Of a DNA stretch of 8,386 bases, positions 1 through 6,406 are shown one piece after another. The translations under genes and the position numbers were made by a program. Every line of letters begins with the position of its first letter. Position 1 is the first letter of the stretch. The DNA is from Actinomycetota bacterium (GTDB lineage: Bacteria; Actinomycetota; Nitriliruptoria; Euzebyales; Egibacteraceae): positions 1 to 8,386 of the forward strand of contig JAHWKQ010000086.1 of NCBI GenBank assembly GCA_019347785.1, read 5' to 3'. The notes beneath the pieces are model-generated. The model was not told the DNA's origin and made no database searches. It saw nothing but the letters and a program-made list of their open reading frames with translations.

Positions 1-15
1 GGGGCGGCCGTGTGA
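1..15 (+). CDS. 3' end of an upstream gene (last four codons and stop)
   Basis: The first frame reads GGG GCG GCC GTG TGA, so a gene entering from the left could end at the TGA at 13-15. That stop overlaps the GTG start of the next gene by four bases (GTGA), the same coupling seen twice more in this window. hemC (porphobilinogen deaminase) often precedes hemD in actinobacteria and would fit, but four codons cannot identify it. That name is inference only. Confidence 0.3.
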   Translation, partial: GAAV

Positions 16-1592
16 CCGGGCCCCTCTCCTTCGGCGGGCCGCCGGCGGCCCCCGGCGTCGTGTACCTGGTCGGCGGGGGCCCCGGCGACCCCGGCCTGCT
101 CACCGTCCGCGCCGCGCGCCTGTTGTCGACGGCCGGCTTCGTGGCCCACGACCGGCTGTCGCCGTCGCAGGCGCTGGCGTTGTGCCCCGACGGCTGCGAG
201 CGCGTCGACGTCGGCAAGCTGCCAGACCGCCACGGGCTGTCCCAAGACGAGATCGGGGCGCTGCTGGTCGAGCGGGCCGCGCGGGGCCAGGCGGTCGTGC
301 GGCTCAAGGGCGGCGACCCGTTCGTGCTGGGGCGCGGCTCGGAGGAGGCGCAGGCGTGCGCGGCGGCCGGCGTGCCCTTCGAGGTGGTGCCCGCGGTGAC
401 GTCGGCCGTCGCCGCACCAGCCTACGCGGGGATCCCCATCACCCACCGGGGCGTGGCCCCCGGCTTCGCCGTGGTGGCCGGCCACGAGGACCCGACGAAG
501 CCGGCCGCGCAGGTCGACTACGCCGCGCTGGCCGCCTTCCCCGGCACGCTCGCGCTGCTCATGGGCGTCGGGCGCATCGGGGCGATCGCCGGCGCGCTCA
601 TGGCCGCCGGCAAGCCCGCCGACACCCCCGTGGCGCTGGTGCGCCGGGGGACCACGCCCCGGCAGGAGACGCTCGTCACGACGCTGGCCGACGTGGGGGA
701 GGCCGTCGCGGCCGCCGGCTTCGGCCCGCCGGCGGTGGCCGTGGTCGGCGACGTCGTGGGCCTGCGGGACCGGATCGCCTGGTTCGAGTCCGACCACGCC
801 GGCTGGGTGCGCGAGCGCCGCCCGCTGCACGGCTGCTCGGTGCTCGTGCCCCGCACGCGCCAGCAGGCCGGCGAGTTGTCGCGGCGCCTGGCGGCGCTGG
901 GCGCCGAGCCGGTCGAGGCGCCGACGATCGCCATCGAGCCGACTCGCGACCGACAGGGCCTGCGCCGCCGGCTGCGCGAGCTCGGCGACGGGGCCTTCGA
1001 CTGGGTGGCGTTCACGTCGGCCAACGGCGTCCGGGCCGTGTCCGCCGAGTTCGACGAGATGGGCGCGGACGCCCGCCTGTTCGCCCCCACGGCGATCGCC
1101 GTGGTGGGACCCGGCACCGCCGACGCGGTCCGTCGCGCGGGCCTGCGCCCGGACCTGGTCCCGCCCCGGTACACGACGGCCGGGCTGGCCGAGGCCATGG
1201 TCGCGGGCGCCCCGCCCGCCTCGGCGCTGCTGCCGCGCGCGGACATCGCGACGCCGACGCTGGCCCGGGGGCTGCGCGATGCCGGCTGGCGGGTCACCGA
1301 GGTGGAGGCGTACCGCACCGTCGCGGTGCGCGACCTGGACCCCGGCGTACGCCGGCGCCTGGAGGACGGCGACGTCGACGTGATCGCCTTCCCGTCGTCG
1401 TCGACGGTGCGCAACTTCGTGGACCTGCTGGGCGGCCAGGTCGACGACCGGGTGCGCGTCGCTGCGATCGGCCCCGTCACCGCCGGGACCTGCGTCGAGC
1501 GGGGGCTGCGTGTCGACGCCGTCGCCCGGCCCCACGACCTGGACGGCCTGGTGGGGGCGGTGGTCGCCGCGGCGCGGACGCCGGCCGGCTGA
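12..1592 (+). CDS. cobA-hemD: Fused uroporphyrinogen-III C-methyltransferase / uroporphyrinogen-III synthase
   Basis: This is a 526-residue bifunctional enzyme. The N-terminal half (about residues 15-260) is a SAM-dependent uroporphyrinogen-III methyltransferase. It has the glycine-rich VYLVGGGPGDPGLLT motif at 17-31, the RLKGGDPFVLGRGSEEA motif at 97-113 and PAVTSAVAAPAYAGIPITHRG at about 127-147. It makes precorrin-2, the branch to siroheme and cobalamin. The C-terminal half (about 273-520) is a HemD domain that cyclises hydroxymethylbilane with inversion of ring D. Its signs are VLVPRTRQQAGELSRRL near 277, the FTSANGVRA segment at 334-342 and the AFPSSSTVRNFVDLL segment near 459. Fusions in this order are typical of actinobacteria. 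The GTG start overlaps the preceding stop (GTGA), which suggests translational coupling. No precorrin-2 dehydrogenase/ferrochelatase domain is attached. The methyltransferase substrate-loop segment reads AHDRLSPSQAL where many homologues have a DRLVSPEIL-like string, a minor divergence. Confidence 0.95.
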   Translation: MTGPLSFGGPPAAPGVVYLVGGGPGDPGLLTVRAARLLSTAGFVAHDRLSPSQALALCPDGCERVDVGKLPDRHGLSQDEIGALLVERAARGQAVVRLKGGDPFVLGRGSEEAQACAAAGVPFEVVPAVTSAVAAPAYAGIPITHRGVAPGFAVVAGHEDPTKPAAQVDYAALAAFPGTLALLMGVGRIGAIAGALMAAGKPADTPVALVRRGTTPRQETLVTTLADVGEAVAAAGFGPPAVAVVGDVVGLRDRIAWFESDHAGWVRERRPLHGCSVLVPRTRQQAGELSRRLAALGAEPVEAPTIAIEPTRDRQGLRRRLRELGDGAFDWVAFTSANGVRAVSAEFDEMGADARLFAPTAIAVVGPGTADAVRRAGLRPDLVPPRYTTAGLAEAMVAGAPPASALLPRADIATPTLARGLRDAGWRVTEVEAYRTVAVRDLDPGVRRRLEDGDVDVIAFPSSSTVRNFVDLLGGQVDDRVRVAAIGPVTAGTCVERGLRVDAVARPHDLDGLVGAVVAAARTPAG

Positions 1593-1601
1593 GGCCCGGC
1601 C
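1583..1601. terminator. Possible hairpin between converging genes
   Basis: GGCCGG at 1583-1588 can pair perfectly with CCGGCC at 1596-1601, leaving a 7-nt loop that contains the cobA-hemD stop codon. The structure lies exactly where cobA-hemD and the minus-strand small ORF converge (stops 10 nt apart), so it could end transcripts from both sides. There is no T-run on either side, and short GC inverted repeats are common in DNA this GC-rich, so support is weak. Confidence 0.25.
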
Positions 1602-1602
1602 C

Positions 1603-1758
1603 TCAGGTGCCGGTGTTGGTGGCCAGCAGGTACAGCCCCACCACGACGACGGCGATCATGGCCAGGCGGACGGCGAGCCTGGCCGCCTTGACCACGACGT
1701 ACAGCGCCACGACGAGCAGCAGCGCGCCCAGCGGCGCGGAAAGGTCGGTCGACTCCAC
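1603..1758 (-). CDS. Small hydrophobic membrane protein, unknown function
   Basis: A minus-strand frame opens at GTG (1758-1756) and ends at TGA (1605-1603), giving about 51 residues. After a short polar start (MESTDLSAP) it is almost wholly hydrophobic. LGALLLVVALYVVV and MAIVVVVGLYLLA are separated by a short basic stretch, KAARLAVR. This looks like a two-helix hairpin with a positively charged turn, or one long segment. It fills the otherwise empty gap between two heme genes. A TANNNT hexamer (TAGGGT, 1771-1766) sits 7 nt upstream of the GTG, which fits leaderless expression; there is no convincing Shine-Dalgarno. I recognise no family. That the hydrophobic pattern spans the whole frame and begins right after a promoter-like element argues for a real gene, but its small size leaves doubt. 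Confidence 0.5.
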   Translation of the reverse strand: MESTDLSAPLGALLLVVALYVVVKAARLAVRLAMIAVVVVGLYLLATNTGT

Positions 1759-1765
1759 GAACGGG

Positions 1766-1771
1766 ACCCTA
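1766..1771 (-). promoter_or_regulatory. Candidate -10 element for the minus-strand small ORF
   Basis: Read on the minus strand, this is TAGGGT, matching the TANNNT pattern of actinobacterial -10 elements. Its last base is 7 nt from the GTG start at 1758, the distance expected when transcription starts on the first base of the start codon. No good -35 is visible upstream. Confidence 0.35.
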
Positions 1772-1789
1772 GACCACCGCCCGGGTCTA
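1770..1789. repeat. Inverted repeat between divergent genes (possible operator)
   Basis: TAGACC at 1770-1775 and GGTCTA at 1784-1789 form a perfect 6-bp inverted repeat with an 8-nt spacer. The repeat centre is also the centre of symmetry of the two flanking -10-like hexamers, and each arm overlaps the first two bases of one hexamer. Each strand therefore reads GGTCTANNNT outward. A dimeric regulator bound here could control both the small ORF and hemB. The alternative is a chance consequence of two similar promoters placed back to back. Confidence 0.4.
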
Positions 1790-1793
1790 TCCT
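1788..1793 (+). promoter_or_regulatory. Candidate -10 element for hemB
   Basis: TATCCT (TANNNT type) lies 9 nt before the hemB ATG at 1803. That leaves room for a leaderless or nearly leaderless transcript. The G-run at 1795-1800 is only 2 nt from the ATG, too close for a normal Shine-Dalgarno. No recognisable -35 is present near 1765-1770. Confidence 0.4.
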
Positions 1794-1802
1794 CGGGGGG
1801 CC

Positions 1803-2801
1803 ATGACCGTCCGGCCCGCCTCCTTCCCCACCGCCCGGCCCCGGCGCCTGCGGCGCACGGACGCGCTGCGCGCCGCTGTGCGCGAGACGCACCTGGCGCC
1901 CTCGGATCTCGTCGCGCCGCTGTTCGTCAAGGAGGGGCTCGAGGAGCCGCGGCCGGTCGCGTCGATGCCCGGCGTCGTCCAGCACACCCCGGACAGCCTG
2001 CGCGCCGAGGCCAAGGAGCTGCGGGCCGCCGGCGTCCGCACGCTGCTGCTGTTCGGGATCCCGGCGCGCAAGGACGCCGAGGGCAGCCAGGCGTGGGCCC
2101 CCGACGGCGTCGTCCAGCGGGCGCTGCGGTCGCTGCGCGAGGACCACGGCGACGACGTCGTGCTGTGCGCCGACACCTGCCTGGACGAGTACACCGACCA
2201 CGGCCACTGCGGCCCGCTGGGGCCTGACGGCGCGGTCGACAACGACCGCGCCAACGCCGCCTACGCGCGCGCCGCGGTCAGCCAGGCCGACGCCGGAGCG
2301 CACGTCGTCGCGCCCTCGGGGATGATGGACGGCCAGGTGGCGGCGATCCGCTCGGCGCTGGACGCCGCCGGCCACGCCGAGGACACCGCGGTCATGGCGT
2401 ACTGCACGAAGTACGCCAGCGCCCTGTACGGACCGTTCCGCGACGCCGCGGAGTGCGCCCCGCGCCTCGGGGACCGCAGCGCCTACCAGATGGACCCCGC
2501 CAACGCCGCCGAGGGCGTCCGCGAGGCGCTCGGGGACGTGGCCGAGGGCGCCGACGTGCTGCTGGTCAAGCCGGCCGCGGCGTACCTGGACGTGGTGTGG
2601 CGGATCAAGGCGGCCACCGGCATGCCGCTGGCCGGCTACCACGTCTCCGGCGAGTACGCGATGGTGCACGCGGCCGCGGCCAACGGCTGGCTCGACCACG
2701 ACCGGGTGATGGCCGAGATGCTCGTCGGCATCCGCCGCGCCGGCGCCGATCTGGTGATCACGTACGCCGCCGGCTGGATGGCCCGCCGCCTGGGCGCCTG
2801 A
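1803..2801 (+). CDS. hemB: Delta-aminolevulinic acid dehydratase (porphobilinogen synthase)
   Basis: This 332-residue cytosolic enzyme condenses two 5-aminolevulinate molecules into porphobilinogen, and its length is normal for the family. The two active-site lysines are visible: K203 in MAYCTKYASALYGPFR, and the Schiff-base K256 in VLLVKPAAAYLD. The metal-binding stretch is CADTCLDEYTDHGHCG, with Cys126 and Cys136 present but Asp128 where the second zinc-binding cysteine of E. coli or human enzymes stands. That makes a mixed Cys/Asp site; from memory, mycobacterial HemB has a similar one. The start at ATG 1803 gives the usual PTARPRRLRRTDALR N-terminus. It is separated from cobA-hemD by the divergent small ORF and seems to have its own promoter at 1788-1793. 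Confidence 0.96.
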   Translation: MTVRPASFPTARPRRLRRTDALRAAVRETHLAPSDLVAPLFVKEGLEEPRPVASMPGVVQHTPDSLRAEAKELRAAGVRTLLLFGIPARKDAEGSQAWAPDGVVQRALRSLREDHGDDVVLCADTCLDEYTDHGHCGPLGPDGAVDNDRANAAYARAAVSQADAGAHVVAPSGMMDGQVAAIRSALDAAGHAEDTAVMAYCTKYASALYGPFRDAAECAPRLGDRSAYQMDPANAAEGVREALGDVAEGADVLLVKPAAAYLDVVWRIKAATGMPLAGYHVSGEYAMVHAAAANGWLDHDRVMAEMLVGIRRAGADLVITYAAGWMARRLGA

Positions 2802-2825
2802 CCCCCCCGAGGGGGGCGATAGCAT
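2798..2825 (+). promoter_or_regulatory. Weak candidate promoter before the aldo/keto reductase
   Basis: CTGACC (2798-2803, 4 of 6 matches to TTGACA) and TAGCAT (2820-2825, TANNNT) are 16 bp apart, about 40 nt before the ATG at 2865. The spacer is the C-run/G-run hairpin at 2802-2816, and the -35 overlaps the hemB stop. This could allow separate transcription of the aldo/keto reductase-hemL group, but the match is modest. Confidence 0.25.
2802..2816 (+). terminator. GC hairpin directly after hemB
   Basis: CCCCCC (2802-2807) pairs with GGGGGG (2811-2816) around a CGA loop, immediately after the hemB stop. No T-run follows, so it is not a classical intrinsic terminator. It might attenuate or stabilise the 3' end of the hemB message. 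Confidence 0.35.
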
Positions 2826-2864
2826 CGGCGGTCGGCCGCCACCGCAGCACAGGAGCCGCGCGCC

Positions 2865-3839
2865 ATGCGCTACCGCCAGCTCGCCCCGGGCATCGAGGTC
2901 AGCGAGGTCGGGCTGGGCAACTGGACGCTGACGACCGGCTGGTGGGGCGAGTACAGCGAGGCCGAGGCGGTCGGCCTGCACCGGGCCGCGCTCGACGCCG
3001 GGATCACCTTCTTCGACACCGCCGACGCGTACGCCGACGGCTACGGCGAGCGGGTGCTCGGCAAGGCCGTGGCCGGCAAGCGGGACCAGGTCGTCATCGG
3101 GACCAAGTTCGGCTACGACCTCGAGAGCGGACACGAGCGGCGCGGCCAGCAGGAGCGGGCGCACCGGACCGACACCGGCTACCTGCGCCGGGCGCTGGAC
3201 CGCAGCCTGCGGCGGCTGGGCACCGACTACGTCGACCTGTACCAGCTGCACAACCCCCGCATGGGCCACCTGGACGACGACGACCTGTTCGCCTTCCTGG
3301 ACGAGGCCCGCGACGCTGGCAAGATCCGCGCCTACGGGGTGGCGCTGGGCCCGAGGATCGGCTGGCTGGACGAGGGCGTCCGTGCGATGCGCGCCCGGCG
3401 GGTGGCCGCCGTGCAGATGATCCACAACCTGCTCGAGCAGGAGCCCGGTGCGCGGCTGCTGGAGACCGCCGGCGAGACCGGCGCGCGGGCGATCGTGCGG
3501 GTGCCGCACTCCAGCGGGATGCTGGAGGGCAACCTCACGGCCGACACCGTGTTCGCCCCGAACGACCACCGCCGCCACCGCCCGCGCAGCTGGCTGGTGG
3601 AGGGCGTGCAGAAGATCGCCACGCTCGACTTCCTCACCCGCGACATGACCCTGGGCCAGGCGGCGCTGCGCTGGCTCCTGGCCGACCCTCGCGTCGCGTC
3701 GACGCTGCCGAACATCTACGGCCGCGAGCAGATCGACGAGTTCACGGCCGCCGGCGACCTCCGCGACCTCACCGCCGAGGAGCTGGCCAGGGTCGCCGAG
3801 CTGTACGAGCGCAACTTCGGCGTGGTCCCCACCGGATGA
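2865..3839 (+). CDS. Aldo/keto reductase inside the heme gene cluster
   Basis: A 324-residue (alpha/beta)8-barrel NAD(P)H-dependent oxidoreductase of the AKR superfamily. The catalytic tetrad is complete: Asp51 and Tyr56 in FFDTADAYADGYGERVLG, Lys81 in GTKFGYD and His129 in LYQLHNP. The family motif DYVDLYQLH (121-129) is intact, and GQAALRWLLADPRVASTLPN near the C-terminus marks the usual cofactor-side segment. AGGAG at 2851-2855 lies 9 nt before the ATG and supports this start. Its stop overlaps the hemL ATG (ATGA), so the two are probably translated together. The substrate cannot be read from sequence. Its position between hemB and hemL raises the possibility of a role with aldehyde intermediates or in tetrapyrrole metabolism, which is inference; a general aldehyde or sugar reductase is equally possible. 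Confidence 0.9.
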   Translation: MRYRQLAPGIEVSEVGLGNWTLTTGWWGEYSEAEAVGLHRAALDAGITFFDTADAYADGYGERVLGKAVAGKRDQVVIGTKFGYDLESGHERRGQQERAHRTDTGYLRRALDRSLRRLGTDYVDLYQLHNPRMGHLDDDDLFAFLDEARDAGKIRAYGVALGPRIGWLDEGVRAMRARRVAAVQMIHNLLEQEPGARLLETAGETGARAIVRVPHSSGMLEGNLTADTVFAPNDHRRHRPRSWLVEGVQKIATLDFLTRDMTLGQAALRWLLADPRVASTLPNIYGREQIDEFTAAGDLRDLTAEELARVAELYERNFGVVPTG

Positions 3840-5134
3840 CGCCGGACGACCGGGCCTCGCGCGAGGTGCACGAGCGCGCGTGCCGGGTCGTGCCCGGCGG
3901 GGTCAACTCACCCGTCCGGGCGTTCGGCGCCGTGGGGGGCACCCCGCGGGCCGTGGCGTCGGCCCATGGGGCGCACCTGACCGACGTCGACGGCAACACG
4001 CTCGTCGACTACGTGATGAGCTGGGGTCCGCTGCCGCTCGGCCACGCCCATCCGCAGGTGGCCGACGCGGCGCGCGACGCCCTGGAGCGGGGCTCCAGCT
4101 TCGGCGCCCCGACGGCGGCCGAGGTGGCCCTCGCCGAGGAGATCGCCGGCGCCGTGCCGGCGGTCGAGATGGTGCGCTGCGTCTCCAGCGGCACCGAGGC
4201 GGTGATGAGCGCGGTCCGGCTGGCGCGCGGCGCCACCGGAAGGGACAAGGTCGTCAAGTTCGCCGGGCACTACCACGGCCACAGCGACGCGCTGCTCGCC
4301 GACGCCGGCAGCGGCGTCGCCACGCTGGGGATCCCCGGCTCTCCGGGCGTCACCGCCGGCGCCGCCCGCGACACGCTCGTGGTGGCCTGGAACGACCGCG
4401 CGGGCGTCGAGGGGGTCTTCGCCGAGCACGGCGACGACATCGCGGTCGTCGTCTGCGAGCCGGTCGCCGCCAACATGGGCGTCGTGCCCGCCGAGCCGGG
4501 CTTCCTGGCGCTCCTGCGGGAGGTCACCGCCCGCCACGGCGCGCTGCTGCTGTTCGACGAGGTCATGACCGGCTTCCGCGTGGCGCGGGGCGGGGAGGGC
4601 GGGCGCAGCGGGGTCGTCCCCGACCTGGTGGCGCTCGGCAAGGTCGTCGGGGGCGGCTTCCCGCTGGCCGCGTTCGGGGGCCGGGCCGAGGTGATGGGCC
4701 TGCTCGCGCCGGCCGGTCCCGTGTACCAGGCGGGCACGCTCAGCGGCAACCCGGTCGCTGTCGCCGCCGGACTGGCGCAGCTGCGGCTGCTGGACGCCGG
4801 CGCGTACGCCGGCCTGCAGCGGCGCGCCGACCGGCTCGTGGGGGGGTTGGAGAAGGCGTTCGCCGGGGCCGGGGTGCCGGTGCGGATCCAGCGGGCGGCG
4901 AGCCTGTTCAGCGTCTTCTTCACCGACCGGCCGGTGCGCGACTACGCGGGCGCGCGCGCGGCCGACCACGGCCGCTACGCCCGCTTCTTCCACGGCATGC
5001 TGGAGTCGGGCGTGTACCTGCCGCCGTCCGGGTACGAGGCGCTGTTCCTCAGCCTGGCGCACACCGACGACGACATCGACCGGACGGTCGAGGCCGCCGG
5101 CCGGGCCGCCCACGACCTGCGGGGAGCGCCATGA
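3836..5134 (+). CDS. hemL: Glutamate-1-semialdehyde 2,1-aminomutase
   Basis: A 432-residue PLP-dependent class-III aminotransferase-fold enzyme that converts glutamate-1-semialdehyde to 5-aminolevulinate, the last step of the C5 pathway. The N-terminus has the HemL signature VVPGGVNSPVRAFGAVGG at 18-35. CVSSGTEAVMSAVRLAR (115-131) binds the PLP phosphate. KFAGHYHGHSD (141-151) and LLFDEVMTGFR (238-248, with Asp241 pairing to the pyridine nitrogen) are intact. The Schiff-base lysine is Lys269 in LVALGKVVGGGFPLAAFGGR. GTLSGNPVAVAAGLA follows at 300-314. The start is the ATG overlapping the previous stop by 4 bases; no Shine-Dalgarno is visible, which suggests coupling to the aldo/keto reductase. 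The 3' end overlaps the next gene in the same way. It supplies ALA for hemB in this window. Confidence 0.97.
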   Translation: MTPDDRASREVHERACRVVPGGVNSPVRAFGAVGGTPRAVASAHGAHLTDVDGNTLVDYVMSWGPLPLGHAHPQVADAARDALERGSSFGAPTAAEVALAEEIAGAVPAVEMVRCVSSGTEAVMSAVRLARGATGRDKVVKFAGHYHGHSDALLADAGSGVATLGIPGSPGVTAGAARDTLVVAWNDRAGVEGVFAEHGDDIAVVVCEPVAANMGVVPAEPGFLALLREVTARHGALLLFDEVMTGFRVARGGEGGRSGVVPDLVALGKVVGGGFPLAAFGGRAEVMGLLAPAGPVYQAGTLSGNPVAVAAGLAQLRLLDAGAYAGLQRRADRLVGGLEKAFAGAGVPVRIQRAASLFSVFFTDRPVRDYAGARAADHGRYARFFHGMLESGVYLPPSGYEALFLSLAHTDDDIDRTVEAAGRAAHDLRGAP

Positions 5135-5793
5135 CCACGACCGTCACGATCTACTCCGACCTTCACTGCCCGTGGGCCGCCGTGGCCGTCCACCGGCTGC
5201 GCCGCGCGCGGGACGGGCAGGACCTGGACGTGGTCTTCGACCAGCGCGCCTGGCCGCTGGAGTGGGTCAACGGGCAGGGCACCCCCCGCGACATCGTCGA
5301 GTCCGAGATGGCGGTGCTGGCGGGCCACGAGGAGCGGCTGTTCAGCCGCTACGGGGACCCGTCGTGGCCGTCGACGCTGCTCCCCGCCTTCGAGCTCGTG
5401 GCCGCCGCCCGCCGCGCCTTCGGGCTGCGCGCGGCTGAGGACGTCGACTACGCGGTGCGCCTGGCCTTCTTCCGCCGCTCGGCGGACGTGAGCCAGCGCC
5501 ACGTCCTGCACCGCGTGGCCGGCGAGGCCGGCCTGGACGCCGACGCGGTCATGCGTGTGTGGGAGACCGGGTCCGCACGGGCCGACGTGGTCGACGACTA
5601 CCGGCGCGGCCAGCAGCTGCCCATCCAGGGCAGCCCGCAGATCTTCTGGCCGGACGGCTCGACCAGCCACAACCCCGGCATGGACCACGAGTGGGTCCGA
5701 GGGCTGCCCCGCGTGCGCCACGCCGACCCCCGGGCCGCCGCCCGGCTGCTGGCCGAGCGCGCCGGAGGCTCGGGCGCCGGCTCGGCGGCCTGA
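5131..5793 (+). CDS. DsbA/FrnE-like thioredoxin-fold protein with a single cysteine
   Basis: A 220-residue protein resembling cytosolic DsbA-family oxidoreductases (FrnE / 2-hydroxychromene-2-carboxylate isomerase fold). It opens with a beta strand, TVTIYSD, and then LHCPWAAVAVHRLR. The active-site position is C13-P-W-A16, so the resolving cysteine of the usual CPWC is replaced by alanine, and Cys13 is the only cysteine in the protein. A helical insert covers about 51-150, and a cis-proline-like loop follows, PIQGSPQIFWPDG, with Pro169. There is no signal peptide or membrane segment, so it should be cytosolic. The ATG overlaps the hemL stop (ATGA), and GGGGAG lies just upstream. With one cysteine it cannot catalyse dithiol exchange alone. 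A glutathione/mycothiol-type transferase, isomerase or monothiol role is possible. The family is confident, the function is not. Confidence 0.8.
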   Translation: MTTTVTIYSDLHCPWAAVAVHRLRRARDGQDLDVVFDQRAWPLEWVNGQGTPRDIVESEMAVLAGHEERLFSRYGDPSWPSTLLPAFELVAAARRAFGLRAAEDVDYAVRLAFFRRSADVSQRHVLHRVAGEAGLDADAVMRVWETGSARADVVDDYRRGQQLPIQGSPQIFWPDGSTSHNPGMDHEWVRGLPRVRHADPRAAARLLAERAGGSGAGSAA

Positions 5794-5803
5794 CCTGGGG
5801 GCC

Positions 5804-6364
5804 GTGGGGCGCACCGTGGGACTGGCCGCGGCCGTGGTGGCCGTGGCGATCGCCGCGGGCCTGTCGCTGGGACGCGCGCCGGCCACCGATCCCGCGCCGG
5901 CGGGTGGCGGCGACGGACTGCCCGACCGGCTCAGCGGCCCCGAGGCCACACCGCTGCCGCCGGCGAGGCTGCCTGCGTTGCGCGGCCGGGGCACGGTGCG
6001 ACTGGCCGACTACCGGGGCGCGCCGCTGGTCGTCAACTTCTGGGCCAGCTGGTGCGACCCGTGCGTACGGGAGATGCCCGCGCTGCAGGCCGTGGCCGCC
6101 GACCTCGAGGGGCGGGTGCGCTTCCTGGGCGTCGCCGTCCGCGACGACCGCCGCCGCGCCCGGGCGCTCGCGCGCAGGACGGGGGTGACCTACGACCTGG
6201 CGCAGGACCGGTCGGGCCGGCTGTTCTCCCGCGTGGACGGCTACGGGATGCCGACGACGCTGCTCGTCGACCCTCAGGGCACGATCGCGTACCGTCACAC
6301 GGGGCCGCTGGACGCCCCGGGTGTGCGCGCGCTGGTGCGCCGTCGCCTGGGGGTCCGCGGATGA
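5804..6364 (+). CDS. TlpA/ResA-like membrane-anchored thioredoxin
   Basis: About 186 residues. It has an N-terminal hydrophobic signal or anchor (about residues 6-22, LAAAVVAVAIAAGLSL) preceded by an arginine, then a low-complexity Ala/Pro/Gly linker, then a thioredoxin fold. LVVNFWASWCDPCVREMPALQ (75-95) carries the redox pair Cys84/Cys87, and YGMPTTLLVDPQGTIAYRHTG near 147-167 carries the cis-proline Pro150. These are the marks of TlpA/ResA/CcmG-type proteins that work outside the membrane, often reducing apocytochrome c before heme attachment. Neighbouring heme genes and a cytochrome b support that role, though it is inferred. Two GTG starts are possible: 5804 keeps the Arg in the signal n-region, while 5816 has the better G-rich Shine-Dalgarno spacing but would lose 4 residues including that Arg. 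I prefer 5804. It starts 10 nt after the previous stop. Confidence 0.85.
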   Translation: MGRTVGLAAAVVAVAIAAGLSLGRAPATDPAPAGGGDGLPDRLSGPEATPLPPARLPALRGRGTVRLADYRGAPLVVNFWASWCDPCVREMPALQAVAADLEGRVRFLGVAVRDDRRRARALARRTGVTYDLAQDRSGRLFSRVDGYGMPTTLLVDPQGTIAYRHTGPLDAPGVRALVRRRLGVRG

Positions 6365-6406
6365 TCCCGACCGCGCGCGCCGGGCGCCGCCGCGGCCGCC
6401 GGGTGG

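Noticed and set aside
182..2227. Long open frame on the + strand across cobA-hemD and into hemB
   Set aside because: The translation is Arg/Gly/Ala-rich low-complexity text with no domain, and it lies out of frame with two clear enzymes. It is a product of very high GC.
1656..3578. Long minus-strand open frame opposite hemB and the aldo/keto reductase
   Set aside because: Compositional shadow, with no recognisable motif, opposite genes with complete catalytic residues.
3908..5113. Minus-strand open frame opposite hemL
   Set aside because: His/Arg/Gly-rich shadow of hemL; no start context or domain.
5131..5793. Classical periplasmic DsbA
   Set aside because: There is no signal peptide and the second active-site cysteine is missing.
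5555..5803. N-terminal extension of the TlpA-like protein back into the preceding gene
   Set aside because: The extended part lies wholly in another frame of the DsbA-like gene; the signal-anchor begins only after 5804.
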